Part shown: piece by piece, positions 44,344 to 52,516 of the stretch
Position numbering within the stretch: position 1 is the stretch's first letter
How the letters are laid out: each line of letters starts with the position of its first letter
Source of the DNA: Novosphingobium sp. AP12
Lineage (GTDB): Bacteria; Pseudomonadota; Alphaproteobacteria; Sphingomonadales; Sphingomonadaceae
DNA: 53,244 bases
Direction: 5' to 3'
Assembly: GCF_000281975.1 (NCBI RefSeq)
Contig: NZ_AKKE01000149.1
Coordinates: 1 to 53,244, forward strand
Translations under genes and position numbers: made by a program
Notes under the pieces: model-generated
The model's database searches: none
Seen by the model: the letters and a program-made list of their open reading frames with translations, nothing else
Told to the model about the DNA's origin: nothing

Positions 44344-45540
44344 TCAAATCCTCTCCACTGTATAAAACTGGTCCAGCACGCTGAGCACAGCTGTGCCATG
44401 TGCTGTGTCCCGCGCTTCGAGCATGACCTCCAACCGGGCAGCTTGCACGTTTGGTGAGGTGTGTAGGCGGTGGTGAGAGACCTCGATGATGTTCGCTCCT
44501 GCGGCACCAATCCGGCTAGAAATTTCCCCCAGGATGCCGGGTCGGTCGGGAATGTCGAACACCAACCGCATGAGACGCCCGTCACGAAGCATTACGCGTT
44601 GCAAGACGTTGGCCAGAGCGCGGTTGTCGATATTGGCCCCGCACACCGGGACACCTATCGCGCGGCCATGAAATAGCGCGGGATGAGCCAGCAAGGCCGC
44701 GACACCTGCCGCTCCAGCCCCTTCCGCCACGATCTTGCCCTCTTCGGCTAGCAGAGCGACTGCATCTTCGATGGCGTGCTCGGAAACGGTCAGGATCTGC
44801 CGCGCATGGCGCTGCAGAATCTCTAGCGGGCGCCGCCCCACGTCGCGCACCGCAATGCCTTCGGCGATCGTCGAACCGCCCACACGGACGGGCACACCCG
44901 CCAGTTCCTGCGCCATCGCCGCGTAGGTCTCGACCTCCACACCGAAGACATCCATGGGCCGAGCCGCACCCAGCGCCGCGATCGCGCAGCCTGCGGCGAG
45001 CCCGCCGCCGCCAACCGGCACGACCATCGTTTCGAGAATGGGAATGTCCTCGATCATCTCGAGCGCCAGCGTACCCTGTCCAGCGATCACGGCGTCATCA
45101 TCATAAGGGTGGACGAAAACCAGTCCCTCCTGGTCTGCCAGCGCCCTTGCATGGGCGGCCGCCTCCGCCAGCGTATCGCCATGCAGCACCACCTGGGCGC
45201 CCCAGCGCGCAGTGCGCGTCACCTTGGTTGCCGGTGTGAAGGCGGGCATGACGATCACGGCCCGGATGCCGAGCAGCGAGGCATGGCGCGCCACCGCCTG
45301 CGCGTGGTTGCCGGCCGACATGGCAACCACGCCAGCCTCGCGTTCCTGCGACGTCAGCAAAGCGAGCCGATTGGCCGCGCCCCGCTCCTTGAAGGCACCC
45401 GTGACCTGCAGCGTGTCTAGTTTGAGCCAGACCTCCGCCTTCGTGAGCCGACTAAGGGCTTCACTGCGAATGGTCGGGGTGCGGACGATAGTGCCAAGGA
45501 TGCGCGCGGCAGCGTCCCTGACGTCACTGAGACCGATCAC
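44344..45540 (-). CDS. Threonine (or 3-hydroxyaspartate) ammonia-lyase
   Basis: 398 residues, fold-type II PLP enzyme with a C-terminal ACT domain (MRLVFDIPDRPGILGEISSRIGAAGANIIEV). The PLP Lys is in TGAFKERGA, with SAGNHAQ and the glycine loop PVGGGGL. The length and single ACT domain match catabolic/biosynthetic threonine dehydratase; threo-3-hydroxyaspartate and serine are alternatives. It starts at GTG 45540, overlapping the upstream PLP-lyase stop by 4 bp. Confidence 0.88.
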   Translation of the reverse strand: MIGLSDVRDAAARILGTIVRTPTIRSEALSRLTKAEVWLKLDTLQVTGAFKERGAANRLALLTSQEREAGVVAMSAGNHAQAVARHASLLGIRAVIVMPAFTPATKVTRTARWGAQVVLHGDTLAEAAAHARALADQEGLVFVHPYDDDAVIAGQGTLALEMIEDIPILETMVVPVGGGGLAAGCAIAALGAARPMDVFGVEVETYAAMAQELAGVPVRVGGSTIAEGIAVRDVGRRPLEILQRHARQILTVSEHAIEDAVALLAEEGKIVAEGAGAAGVAALLAHPALFHGRAIGVPVCGANIDNRALANVLQRVMLRDGRLMRLVFDIPDRPGILGEISSRIGAAGANIIEVSHHRLHTSPNVQAARLEVMLEARDTAHGTAVLSVLDQFYTVERI

Positions 45541-46619
45541 GCCGAACGACCCTTGCTTGCCACAGCAGGGTCGTCGCAGGCCAGGGCGTCGCGGTAGGCG
45601 AACAGGCCCGGGGTGCCGCCCGTCATGATGAACAGCACGTCCTGATCCCGCCAGACACCGCTGCGCGCGCGTTCGAGAAAGCCCGCGAAGGCCTTGCCGC
45701 TATAGACCGGATCGAGCAGGAGACCTTCGGACCGCGCCAACCGGCGCAGGGCGTCCAGCGTGGCGGCGGTCGGAATGCCATACCCCTCGCCGCGCTGCGA
45801 CCCATCGACCATGATCGCTTCCTCTGGCAACGACATTTCCGGATTCATCAACTCCAGCGTTGCCTTGGTCAGTTGCAACGTTGTCTGCCGCGCTTCCACC
45901 AATGGCGCCAGCACTGTCCAGGACAGCACCCGCCTGGGATCGTCGCCGGCCGCCGCCATGCCTCCGGCAAGCCCGGCATGCGTGCCCGAGCTTCCGTTGG
46001 CCACGGCGATCGCGGCGAAGGTGAGAGCATGTTGCCTCTCCTGCTCGCGTATTTCAGCCACACAACGGGCATAGCCCAGGCAACCGAGCGGCGATGATCC
46101 GCCACTGCCTACGACATAGGCATGGCACCCCTCTCGGTCCAACTCCCGAGCCCGCTCCTCCGCGGCGGCCAGCGCATCGGCGTCACCGGGCAAGCGGTGA
46201 ACCGTCGCACCCAGCAGATCGTCCAGCAGCAGATTGCCGTTATGCTGATAGGCATCGTCATGGCGAGGGACCACATCGGTCAACATGAGCTCGCAAGCCA
46301 GGCCGGCACGCGCGGAAGCGGCGGCAGCCTGTCGCGCGTGGTTGGATTGCAGGCCGCCAGTCGTGATGAAGGTATCGCATCCTCGTGCCAGCGCGTCCCC
46401 GATCAGCAGTTCGAGCTTGCGCAGCTTGTTGCCGCCGCCGCCCACGCCCGTCAGGTCGTCACGCTTGATGAACAGCCGCGCGCCGCCCGTAGCCTCGCCC
46501 AGCACCTCTTCCAAACGCGATAGCCGCTGGATGGGGGTCGGGCCTTCAAGCAGGGGGAAACGGACAAATTGATCCAGCCCTGACGTCACGTTCGTTCCTT
46601 TCATCGGCTGTGCGACCAT
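45537..46619 (-). CDS. PLP-dependent D-cysteine desulfhydrase / ACC deaminase-like
   Basis: 360 residues, fold-type II PLP enzyme of the DcyD/ACC deaminase/cysteate sulfo-lyase group: FIKRDDLTGVGGGGNKLRKLELLIGDAL holds the PLP Lys, followed by TTGGLQSNHARQ and ANGSSGTHAGL. The substrate specificity is not readable. Possible starts are ATG 46619 or 46604, or GTG 46589 with AGGA upstream. It is translationally coupled to the ammonia-lyase. Confidence 0.84.
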   Translation of the reverse strand: MVAQPMKGTNVTSGLDQFVRFPLLEGPTPIQRLSRLEEVLGEATGGARLFIKRDDLTGVGGGGNKLRKLELLIGDALARGCDTFITTGGLQSNHARQAAAASARAGLACELMLTDVVPRHDDAYQHNGNLLLDDLLGATVHRLPGDADALAAAEERARELDREGCHAYVVGSGGSSPLGCLGYARCVAEIREQERQHALTFAAIAVANGSSGTHAGLAGGMAAAGDDPRRVLSWTVLAPLVEARQTTLQLTKATLELMNPEMSLPEEAIMVDGSQRGEGYGIPTAATLDALRRLARSEGLLLDPVYSGKAFAGFLERARSGVWRDQDVLFIMTGGTPGLFAYRDALACDDPAVASKGRSA

Positions 46620-46666
46620 GACGACATACCCGAAATGCCGCCATGCGCCTTCACATCATGCCGCCA

Positions 46667-47320
46667 TCACGCCTTCCAATGCGAACACCGGATTACCGAG
46701 CAGAAATTGCCGCGGTGAAAGTGCGGGTTCTTGTCGGCCAATACATCAGCCTTGACGTTGCCGAAGGTGGTGTCAGGCTTGTGCCTGATGCCGTCGTAGA
46801 AGGTCTGAATGATGTCCTCCTTGAATTGGGCCGAGCGAGGGAAGGCGGCCACGACAGCCTCACGCACCGGGTCGGAATACCGGTCATACGTCAGGCCCAG
46901 CACATCCATCTCGACCCCTGCGGTGGTCAAGGCGATGACCGGGTGCATGAATTCCGGCACGCCCGGCGTGGTGTGCAGAGCGACGCCCGTCCACACCTTC
47001 TCGATATCGGACGGGTCGATGGCGTAGCTGGCCAGAAAGTCGCGCGCGGCGTTAGCACCGTCGACCTCGAAGCGCAGATGCGGCGTGCTGTGCGAGGGCA
47101 TCAAGCCGATGTCGTGGAACATCGTTGCGGCATACAGCAGCTCTCGGTCGAAGGTCAGCCCGCGATCCAGGCCGGCGATGGCGCCGAAGAAATAGACGCG
47201 ACTGGAGTGGTTGAAAAGCAATTCGGTCTCAGTGTCGCGGATGAATTCTGTGATCGCCCGGGCAAGCCGGGTGTCGGGAATGGTGACGCCCTCGACGCTG
47301 GGCAGGGTGGTGCTGGTCAT
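46667..47320 (-). CDS. HD-domain hydrolase, cyanamide hydratase-like
   Basis: 217 residues. The HD-domain ligands run as FNHSSRVYFFGA, LLYAATMFHDIGLMPSH, then VWTGVALHTTPGVPEFMHPVIALTTAG and MDVLG, the pattern of the Ddi2/cyanamide hydratase-like HD family. It starts at ATG 47320, is followed after 47 bp by the PLP lyase, and is divergent from a GlxA-type regulator. The small-molecule substrate (nitrile, cyanamide or related) is inferred from family only. Confidence 0.83.
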   Translation of the reverse strand: MTSTTLPSVEGVTIPDTRLARAITEFIRDTETELLFNHSSRVYFFGAIAGLDRGLTFDRELLYAATMFHDIGLMPSHSTPHLRFEVDGANAARDFLASYAIDPSDIEKVWTGVALHTTPGVPEFMHPVIALTTAGVEMDVLGLTYDRYSDPVREAVVAAFPRSAQFKEDIIQTFYDGIRHKPDTTFGNVKADVLADKNPHFHRGNFCSVIRCSHWKA

Positions 47321-47397
47321 CGTTGATCTCCGTGATGGAACTGCGTTGCCCGGCTTATCTTCCGTTCATGCCTTTGGCCGCAACGATAGTGACCGTT

Positions 47398-47432
47398 GAT
47401 ATTCTGCCAGCTTAGCGCGATATCCTGCCGCC
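47398..47432. promoter_or_regulatory. Direct repeats, probable AraC/GlxA operator
   Basis: Two 14-bp near-identical direct repeats, GATATTCTGCCAGC (47398-47411) and GATATCCTGCCGCC (47419-47432), start 21 bp apart (two helical turns). They lie just upstream of the GlxA-type regulator (47445) and about 80 bp from the divergent HD gene start. Direct repeats of this spacing are typical for AraC-type proteins. Confidence 0.6.
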
Positions 47433-47444
47433 AAGACAAGGGGT

Positions 47445-48431
47445 ATGCATGTGGCGAGAAAAGAAGTGGCCCTTGTCATTCATGACGGGGTTCAGGCACT
47501 GGATGTGGCCGGGCCGCTCGATGTCTTTGCCGAAGCGAACGGGTTTGTGTCACATGATGATCGGTACGACTGCCGGTTGGTTGCCGAGCATACCTGCGTC
47601 ATCCCGGCGTCCAACGGCATGCCGATGACGGCCCATCTCAGTTTCGCGCAGGCTTCGCGCCGCTTCCACACTGTGTTGGTGGCAGGAGGGCCGGCGCTGC
47701 CGGACAAGCCAGATGACGAGGCAATGTCGGCATGGCTGCGTGTGTGGGGCGTCAAGGCCAAGCGCTATGGTTCGATCTGCACCGGGGCGTTTGCACTGGG
47801 GCGAGCGGGATTGCTCGATGGCCGAACGGTGACCACCCATTGGCAGAATGCCGCCCATCTTGCGGCATCCTTCCCTGCCGCCCGCGTCCAGCATGACAGG
47901 ATCCACGCGCGTGACGGGCGCCTGGTGACCTCGGCGGGGGTGACGGCGGGCATCGATCTGGCTCTCGCGCTGGTGGCCGAAGATCATGGCGCGGCGATAT
48001 CTCTGGCATGCGCCAAGCGTCTTGTCGTCGTGTCGCAGCGTCAGGGTGGGCAATCCCAATTCAGTCCGATGCTGTTGCCGCCCTCTGATCCCGCTACGCC
48101 GCTTGGCAAGTTGCAGGCTTATGTCATGGCGCATCCCGGGGAGCCTTTCCCAGTCGAGCGGTTGGCGGCCATCGGGGGAACTAGCATACGCAGTATCGCG
48201 CGCCTGTTTACGAGGGAACTGGGCATCACCCCGCACGATTTTGTGGAGAGTGTTCGCCTCGACCATGCGCGCAGTCTTCTTGAAGCGACAGATCTGGCGC
48301 TCAAGGCGGTAGCCTTCGATTGCGGTTTTGCCAGTCCGGAACAGATGCGCGCCGTCTTCCAGCGCCGGCTTGGGCTGAGTCCGCTACGTTATCGCGAAAG
48401 CTTCGCGTCCGGGAAGTCTGAGCCTGCTTGA
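47445..48431 (+). CDS. GlxA-family transcriptional regulator
   Basis: 328 residues: an N-terminal DJ-1/PfpI-like domain (VALVIHDGVQALDVAGPLDVFAEA, YGSICTGAFALGRAGLLDG with the nucleophile-elbow Cys) and a C-terminal AraC HTH (FPVERLAAIGGTSIRSIARLFTRELGITPHDFVESVRLDHA, AVAFDCGFASPEQMRAVF). It is divergent from the HD/PLP/PLP genes, so probably their activator, with direct repeats at 47398-47432 as the target. Confidence 0.88.
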   Translation: MHVARKEVALVIHDGVQALDVAGPLDVFAEANGFVSHDDRYDCRLVAEHTCVIPASNGMPMTAHLSFAQASRRFHTVLVAGGPALPDKPDDEAMSAWLRVWGVKAKRYGSICTGAFALGRAGLLDGRTVTTHWQNAAHLAASFPAARVQHDRIHARDGRLVTSAGVTAGIDLALALVAEDHGAAISLACAKRLVVVSQRQGGQSQFSPMLLPPSDPATPLGKLQAYVMAHPGEPFPVERLAAIGGTSIRSIARLFTRELGITPHDFVESVRLDHARSLLEATDLALKAVAFDCGFASPEQMRAVFQRRLGLSPLRYRESFASGKSEPA

Positions 48432-48463
48432 AGAACCCTCCCGGCCACGGGGGTATACCGGCA

Positions 48464-48910
48464 TCACTTGGCGGCGCTATTGAGCCGCTCAAGGAGTGGA
48501 ATGGCCTGCCGCAAGATGGCCCGTTCGTCGCTGGACAATTCATCGCGAATCATCGCCGTGATGGTTGCCGCACGCTTCGCGCGCTCATCGGCCAGCTCCC
48601 GGCGGCCGCTCACCGACAGGGAAAATAGCTGGCTTCGCCTGTCGTGCGGATCAGGCGTCCGCATGATGAGGCCGGCGATCTCCATCTGCCTGGCGACAAC
48701 CCGCATCGTCTGGTGCGTGACCTGGCGGTGTTTGGCCAGCGCCGCGATGTTCAGTGACTCTTCCCTATCGAGAAGGGCAAGTGTCTCGGCTTGCGCTGAA
48801 CGAGGTGTATCGGCGTCGCGGCGGATCGTCCGTACGAATGCGCTGACCGCCTGACGCAAGTCCTCACCCAGGCGGCTTGCTTCATCACGTCGGGAACCAG
48901 ACTGTTTCAT
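48464..48910 (-). CDS. MarR-family repressor
   Basis: 148 residues, winged HTH: SAQAETLALLDREESLNIAALAKHRQVTHQTMRVVARQMEIAGLIMRTPDPHDRRSQLFSLS in outline, including the typical DPHDRRS wing. It is divergent from the SnoaL-like gene, with a 25-bp palindrome between them that it likely binds. The ligand is unknown. Confidence 0.87.
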   Translation of the reverse strand: MKQSGSRRDEASRLGEDLRQAVSAFVRTIRRDADTPRSAQAETLALLDREESLNIAALAKHRQVTHQTMRVVARQMEIAGLIMRTPDPHDRRSQLFSLSVSGRRELADERAKRAATITAMIRDELSSDERAILRQAIPLLERLNSAAK

Positions 48911-48962
48911 CGAATAGAACTCCTCCCCGTCGGCGGGCTAGCAGCGCATCGCCATGGTCTTG

Positions 48963-48987
48963 ATATATACAGTATAGCTGTATATAT
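48963..48987. promoter_or_regulatory. 25-bp palindrome, probable MarR operator
   Basis: Perfect 10-bp arms ATATATACAG and CTGTATATAT flanking TATAG. It lies between the MarR start (48910) and the SnoaL-like start (49015). Its AT-rich sequence overlaps any likely promoter -10 elements of both genes. Confidence 0.68.
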
Positions 48988-49014
48988 TCCTAGCTTCTTC
49001 GATTGGGAATCGCC

Positions 49015-49434
49015 ATGCTCACAGACACGAACAAGGCCGCCGTGCGGCGTTTCAACGAGGAAGTCATCGCAGCGGGTAACCGGGCGGTGTTCGAAGCTCT
49101 GGTTGCCCCCGACTTTATCAATCGCTCAGCCTCGCCGGGCATGGTCAACGGACCGGAGAGCATGTGGAACACGTTCGAAAATATGCTGCGGCCCGCACTC
49201 TCGGGCCTGAAAGTGATCATCCATGACCAGATTGCGCAGGGCGATCTGGTCACCACGCGAAAGACGATTTCTGGTCAGCACACAGGCCAACTCATGGATG
49301 TTGCAGCGACACATAAAATCGTCTCAATCGATGTGATCGACATCGTACGTCTGGAGGACGGTCGCTATGTCGAACATTGGGGGCTGAACACGCTCTCTAC
49401 GGTTCTCGCGGCATTGCGTGGGATAGATTCGTAA
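49015..49434 (+). CDS. SnoaL-like (ester cyclase-type) protein
   Basis: 139 residues, NTF2-like fold of the SnoaL/ester cyclase group: FNEEVIAAGNRAVFEALVAPDFINRSA, GPESMWNTFENMLRPALSGLKVIIHDQIAQGDLVTTRKTISGQHTGQLM in outline, IVRLEDGRYVEHWGLNTL. The last segment is diagnostic. ATG 49015 is preferred to an upstream TTG at 49003. It is adjacent to MarR and its operator. Enzymatic role unknown. Confidence 0.85.
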   Translation: MLTDTNKAAVRRFNEEVIAAGNRAVFEALVAPDFINRSASPGMVNGPESMWNTFENMLRPALSGLKVIIHDQIAQGDLVTTRKTISGQHTGQLMDVAATHKIVSIDVIDIVRLEDGRYVEHWGLNTLSTVLAALRGIDS

Positions 49435-49580
49435 GCCCTTGGTGACGTCTGTGCTCGGTAAGTTCGCTAGAACTCAACACCAGAACCAGCGGCCGTAAAT
49501 GACGAAAGCCGCCGGTCAGACCGCCGACAAGACCGCCAGAATGCCCTAGGATGCGGTGTTCGGCGCCGGCGGGAGACGAC

Positions 49581-51109
49581 CGATAGTGTTGAAAAACTCA
49601 GCCTTGCAGTAGTTGCAAAGTCCTGATTCACTGGTCCTGTCGTTGGGAGACAGACTGATGATGGGTGCTCGAACGGTGATGCAGGAGGCGCTGTTTTACA
49701 GCTTCAGCCTAGAGGACCATGTGCCGCAAACCCACCTGCTGCGGGCCGTTGACCGCTTTGTGGACCTGAGCGGTATCCGGGAGAAGCTGCGGCCATTCTA
49801 TAGTGAGACGGGCCGCCCTTCGATCGATCCCGAACTCATGATCCGGATGTTGCTGGTTGGCTATTGCCTTGGGATCCGGTCAGAACGGCGCCTCTTTGAG
49901 GAAGTGCATCTCAACCTGGCCTATCGCTGGTTTTGCCGCCTCGGCCTTGACGGAGCGGTGCCGGATCATTCGACGTTTTCCAAGAACCGCCATGGCCGCT
50001 TCCGGGCGAGCGATCTGTTGCGGGACCTGTTCGAGATGACGGTCACGCGCTGTATCGAGGAGGGATTGGTCGGTGGCGAGGGCTTTGCCGTCGACGCCAG
50101 CCTAATCAAGGCCGACGCGAACCGCCAGCGAGGTGTGCCCGGCGAGGAAGGCTTGCCCCCGGAGATCGGCAACCATGCAGCCCGGGAGTATCTGGAGGTG
50201 CTCGATGCGGCAGCGTTCGGCGCGGCATCGCCCGTCACACCCAAATATCTGTCACCTGCCGATCCTGCAGCGCGCTGGACAAGCGCTCATGGCGGACAAG
50301 CCTTCTTCGCTTACAGCACCAATTATCTCATCGATTTGGAAAACGGCGTAATTGTTGATGTTGAAGCCACCACAGCCATTCGCCCCGCCGAGGTGACGGC
50401 GCAGCGAACGATGATCGATAGGACGCAGAAACGCTTTGGCATTTGGCCACAGCGCCTGGCCGCCGATACTGGTTATGGCGATGCCGCCAATATCGCCTGG
50501 CTTGTCCATGAGCGCGGCATCGAACCGCATATTCCCATTTTCGATCATGCGGGCCGCCGGACTGGAAGCTACCAACGCGCTGAGTTCCGCTACGACCATC
50601 AAAATGATCTGTATGTATGTCCCGGCGGCAAAGAGCTGTTCCCGCGCCGCAAGAACTATGCGATCCCACCGCCTGACGTCGATCAGGACGGGTTCATCCG
50701 CTACCGCGCCAGTAAACATGACTGCGATGCCTGCGCTCTCAGGCCGCAATGCTGCCCAGGTCAGCCCAACCGAAAAGTGATCCGATCAATCCACGAGGGG
50801 GCCCGGGATCTGGCAAGAGATTTGTCCAAAACCGACGCCTATGTCACCTCCCGCCGCGAGCGGAAAAAGGTTGAAATGCTGTTCGCCCACCTCAAACGCA
50901 TCCTCAAGCTCGACCGCTTGCGCCTGCGAGGACCAAATGGTGCAAAAGACGAGTTTCTCTTGGCTGCCACGGCACAAAACCTTCGCAAGTTGGCTAAGCT
51001 GATCCCGATGCCCGCCGCCCCAAGGCCCGCATGATCGGAATGAGCCCTCCTAACTGCCCCTGAGCTGGCAACAGCGTCGATCTCAACGGTGGATTTTTCA
51101 ACACTATCG
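49581..51109 (+). mobile_element. IS1182-family insertion sequence, right copy
   Basis: Complete 1529-bp element with the same 16-bp inverted ends as the left copy (49581-49596 and 51094-51109). It is inverted relative to 1244-2772, so the pair frames 46.8 kb. No clear target duplication is seen next to the ends. Confidence 0.88.
49658..51034 (+). CDS. IS1182-family transposase, right copy
   Basis: Intact DDE transposase; same landmarks as the left copy (FAVDASLIKADANRQ, AADTGYGDAANIAW, KKVEMLFAHLKR). Start ATG 49658 is chosen over TTG 49613; GGGAGA lies about 8 nt upstream. Differences from the left copy are spread along the protein, with clusters near the LENGVIV and NYAIPPPDVDQ segments. 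Confidence 0.9.
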   Translation: MMGARTVMQEALFYSFSLEDHVPQTHLLRAVDRFVDLSGIREKLRPFYSETGRPSIDPELMIRMLLVGYCLGIRSERRLFEEVHLNLAYRWFCRLGLDGAVPDHSTFSKNRHGRFRASDLLRDLFEMTVTRCIEEGLVGGEGFAVDASLIKADANRQRGVPGEEGLPPEIGNHAAREYLEVLDAAAFGAASPVTPKYLSPADPAARWTSAHGGQAFFAYSTNYLIDLENGVIVDVEATTAIRPAEVTAQRTMIDRTQKRFGIWPQRLAADTGYGDAANIAWLVHERGIEPHIPIFDHAGRRTGSYQRAEFRYDHQNDLYVCPGGKELFPRRKNYAIPPPDVDQDGFIRYRASKHDCDACALRPQCCPGQPNRKVIRSIHEGARDLARDLSKTDAYVTSRRERKKVEMLFAHLKRILKLDRLRLRGPNGAKDEFLLAATAQNLRKLAKLIPMPAAPRPA

Positions 51110-51169
51110 ACCACTTCACGCCGTTCGCCGATAACGTTGCCAACGTCCGGATTCGGCACGAGCCGCCGT

Positions 51170-51829
51170 TCAACGGGCCGCGCGAAAAGTAAGGTTGTAC
51201 CGAAATTCGCCTGCCAGGCTAACGCTGCCGCGCAGCGTATCCACGCCATGGAACGTCAGCCGCGCCGGGCCACCCCAGACCACCACGTCGCCGTGAAACA
51301 GCCGCACGCGCATCGGCTTCCCACTTCGGGTGGCGCCGCCCCACAGAAACGTAGCGGCTAGCCCCAGAGACACCGAGACGATCGGCGCGTCGAAGTCCCT
51401 CTCGTTCCGGTCCTGATGGAGCGAAAGCCGGGAGCCGGGCTCGTATCGGTTCATGAGGCACGAATCCGGGTCGAACCGAGCATAGCCGGCGACCTCGGCC
51501 GCCCGCTCGGCGAGACAGCGGAAAGTCTCGGGCATCTCCGGCCACGGATTTCCCGTCCACGGATCGAGCGCGTCGTAGCGATAGCCGGTGCGATCCGTCA
51601 TCCAGCCGAGGCTGCCGCAATTGGTCATGGCGACCGACATCTGCCATCCGCCCGGGGTGACCATCTTCCTGAACGGTGCCACCTCCGCGACGCGGTGGAG
51701 GTCGGCCAGCAGCGCGTCGGCCCCTGGCGAGGCGAAGCCTCCCAGCAGCATCGCTCCGGGTTGCAGCGGCATGGCGCGTCGACCTTCCTCGAACAGATCG
51801 GTCGGAAAAATCGTCTCAGGCGGCGTCAT
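51170..51829 (-). CDS. alkB: Alkylated-DNA repair dioxygenase
   Basis: 219 residues; Fe(II)/2-oxoglutarate dioxygenase that removes methyl groups from 1-methyladenine and 3-methylcytosine. Metal ligands His138 and Asp140 (LHQDRNERD) and His194 (TFHGVD), 2OG Arg210 (RYNLTFR, Arg210/Arg216) match the AlkB spacing. The nucleotide-lid segment WQMSVAMTNCGSLGWMTDR precedes it. It is last in the ada operon and overlaps the upstream 2OG oxygenase by 14 bp. Confidence 0.93.
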   Translation of the reverse strand: MTPPETIFPTDLFEEGRRAMPLQPGAMLLGGFASPGADALLADLHRVAEVAPFRKMVTPGGWQMSVAMTNCGSLGWMTDRTGYRYDALDPWTGNPWPEMPETFRCLAERAAEVAGYARFDPDSCLMNRYEPGSRLSLHQDRNERDFDAPIVSVSLGLAATFLWGGATRSGKPMRVRLFHGDVVVWGGPARLTFHGVDTLRGSVSLAGEFRYNLTFRAAR

Positions 51830-52511
51830 GAAAAATGATCCCGATTGTATGCCGGCAGCCGGACCGCACTTCGCTTACACCGTGCCGCAGCGTGACCCGG
51901 TAATCGCCTCTGGTGCCACGGTGCGGCCGAGCGTTCACGGCGAACACCACAGCGTCGCCCTTGGTGAGTGGGACGACCACGGGCCGCGACTGCATGCGCG
52001 GTCGCTGCTCGGTCAGCACGAACTCACCGCCCTCGAATGCGGCGTGCGGCTCGGACAGCAAGGCTGCCACCTGCAAGGGGAAGACATGCTCACCGTACAA
52101 ATCCTGATGGAGGCAGTTATAGTCGCCTGGGCCATATTGCAGCAGCAGCGGGGTGGGTCGGCGCTGGCCGGCGTCGTGGCATCGCTCCAAGAATTCCGCA
52201 TGGGTGGCCGGAAATTGGACGGCCATCCCCATGCGATCGTGCCAGCTGTTCGCGATCGGGGCGAGCTTTGGATAGAGCGTCGTCCGCAACATCCGCACGA
52301 GATTGGGCAGCGGGTAGGAGAAATAGCGATATTCGCCCCTTCCAAACCCATGCCGCGCCATAGCGACATGGCTGCGAAACGCTGGACTGTCGCCGTACAT
52401 GCCGGCAATCGCGTCGCACTGATCCGTCGCCAGAAGGCCGGGCAGGATCGCCCAGCCCTGCCGATCAAGGCTGCTAGCAACCTCCGTCCAGTCGAAATCG
52501 TCGACGCGCAT
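51816..52511 (-). CDS. 2OG-Fe(II) oxygenase between ada and alkB
   Basis: 231 residues with an HxD metal motif at His135/Asp137 (CLHQDLYGEHVFP), a distal His210 and Arg220 ten residues later, as in 2OG dioxygenases. It differs from AlkB in its N-terminal half (RYFSYPLPNLVRMLRTTLYPKLAPIAN). ATG 52511 is chosen; a GTG at 52520 overlapping the ada stop is the alternative. Its place in the operon suggests a role in alkylation repair, but its substrate is unknown. Confidence 0.84.
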   Translation of the reverse strand: MRVDDFDWTEVASSLDRQGWAILPGLLATDQCDAIAGMYGDSPAFRSHVAMARHGFGRGEYRYFSYPLPNLVRMLRTTLYPKLAPIANSWHDRMGMAVQFPATHAEFLERCHDAGQRRPTPLLLQYGPGDYNCLHQDLYGEHVFPLQVAALLSEPHAAFEGGEFVLTEQRPRMQSRPVVVPLTKGDAVVFAVNARPHRGTRGDYRVTLRHGVSEVRSGCRHTIGIIFHDAA

Positions 52512-52516
52512 CCCGA

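Noticed and set aside
1244..51109. Proof of a composite transposon
   Set aside because: No matching target duplication was found outside the two IS1182 copies, and the copies differ by about 8% in protein, so only potential mobility is claimed.
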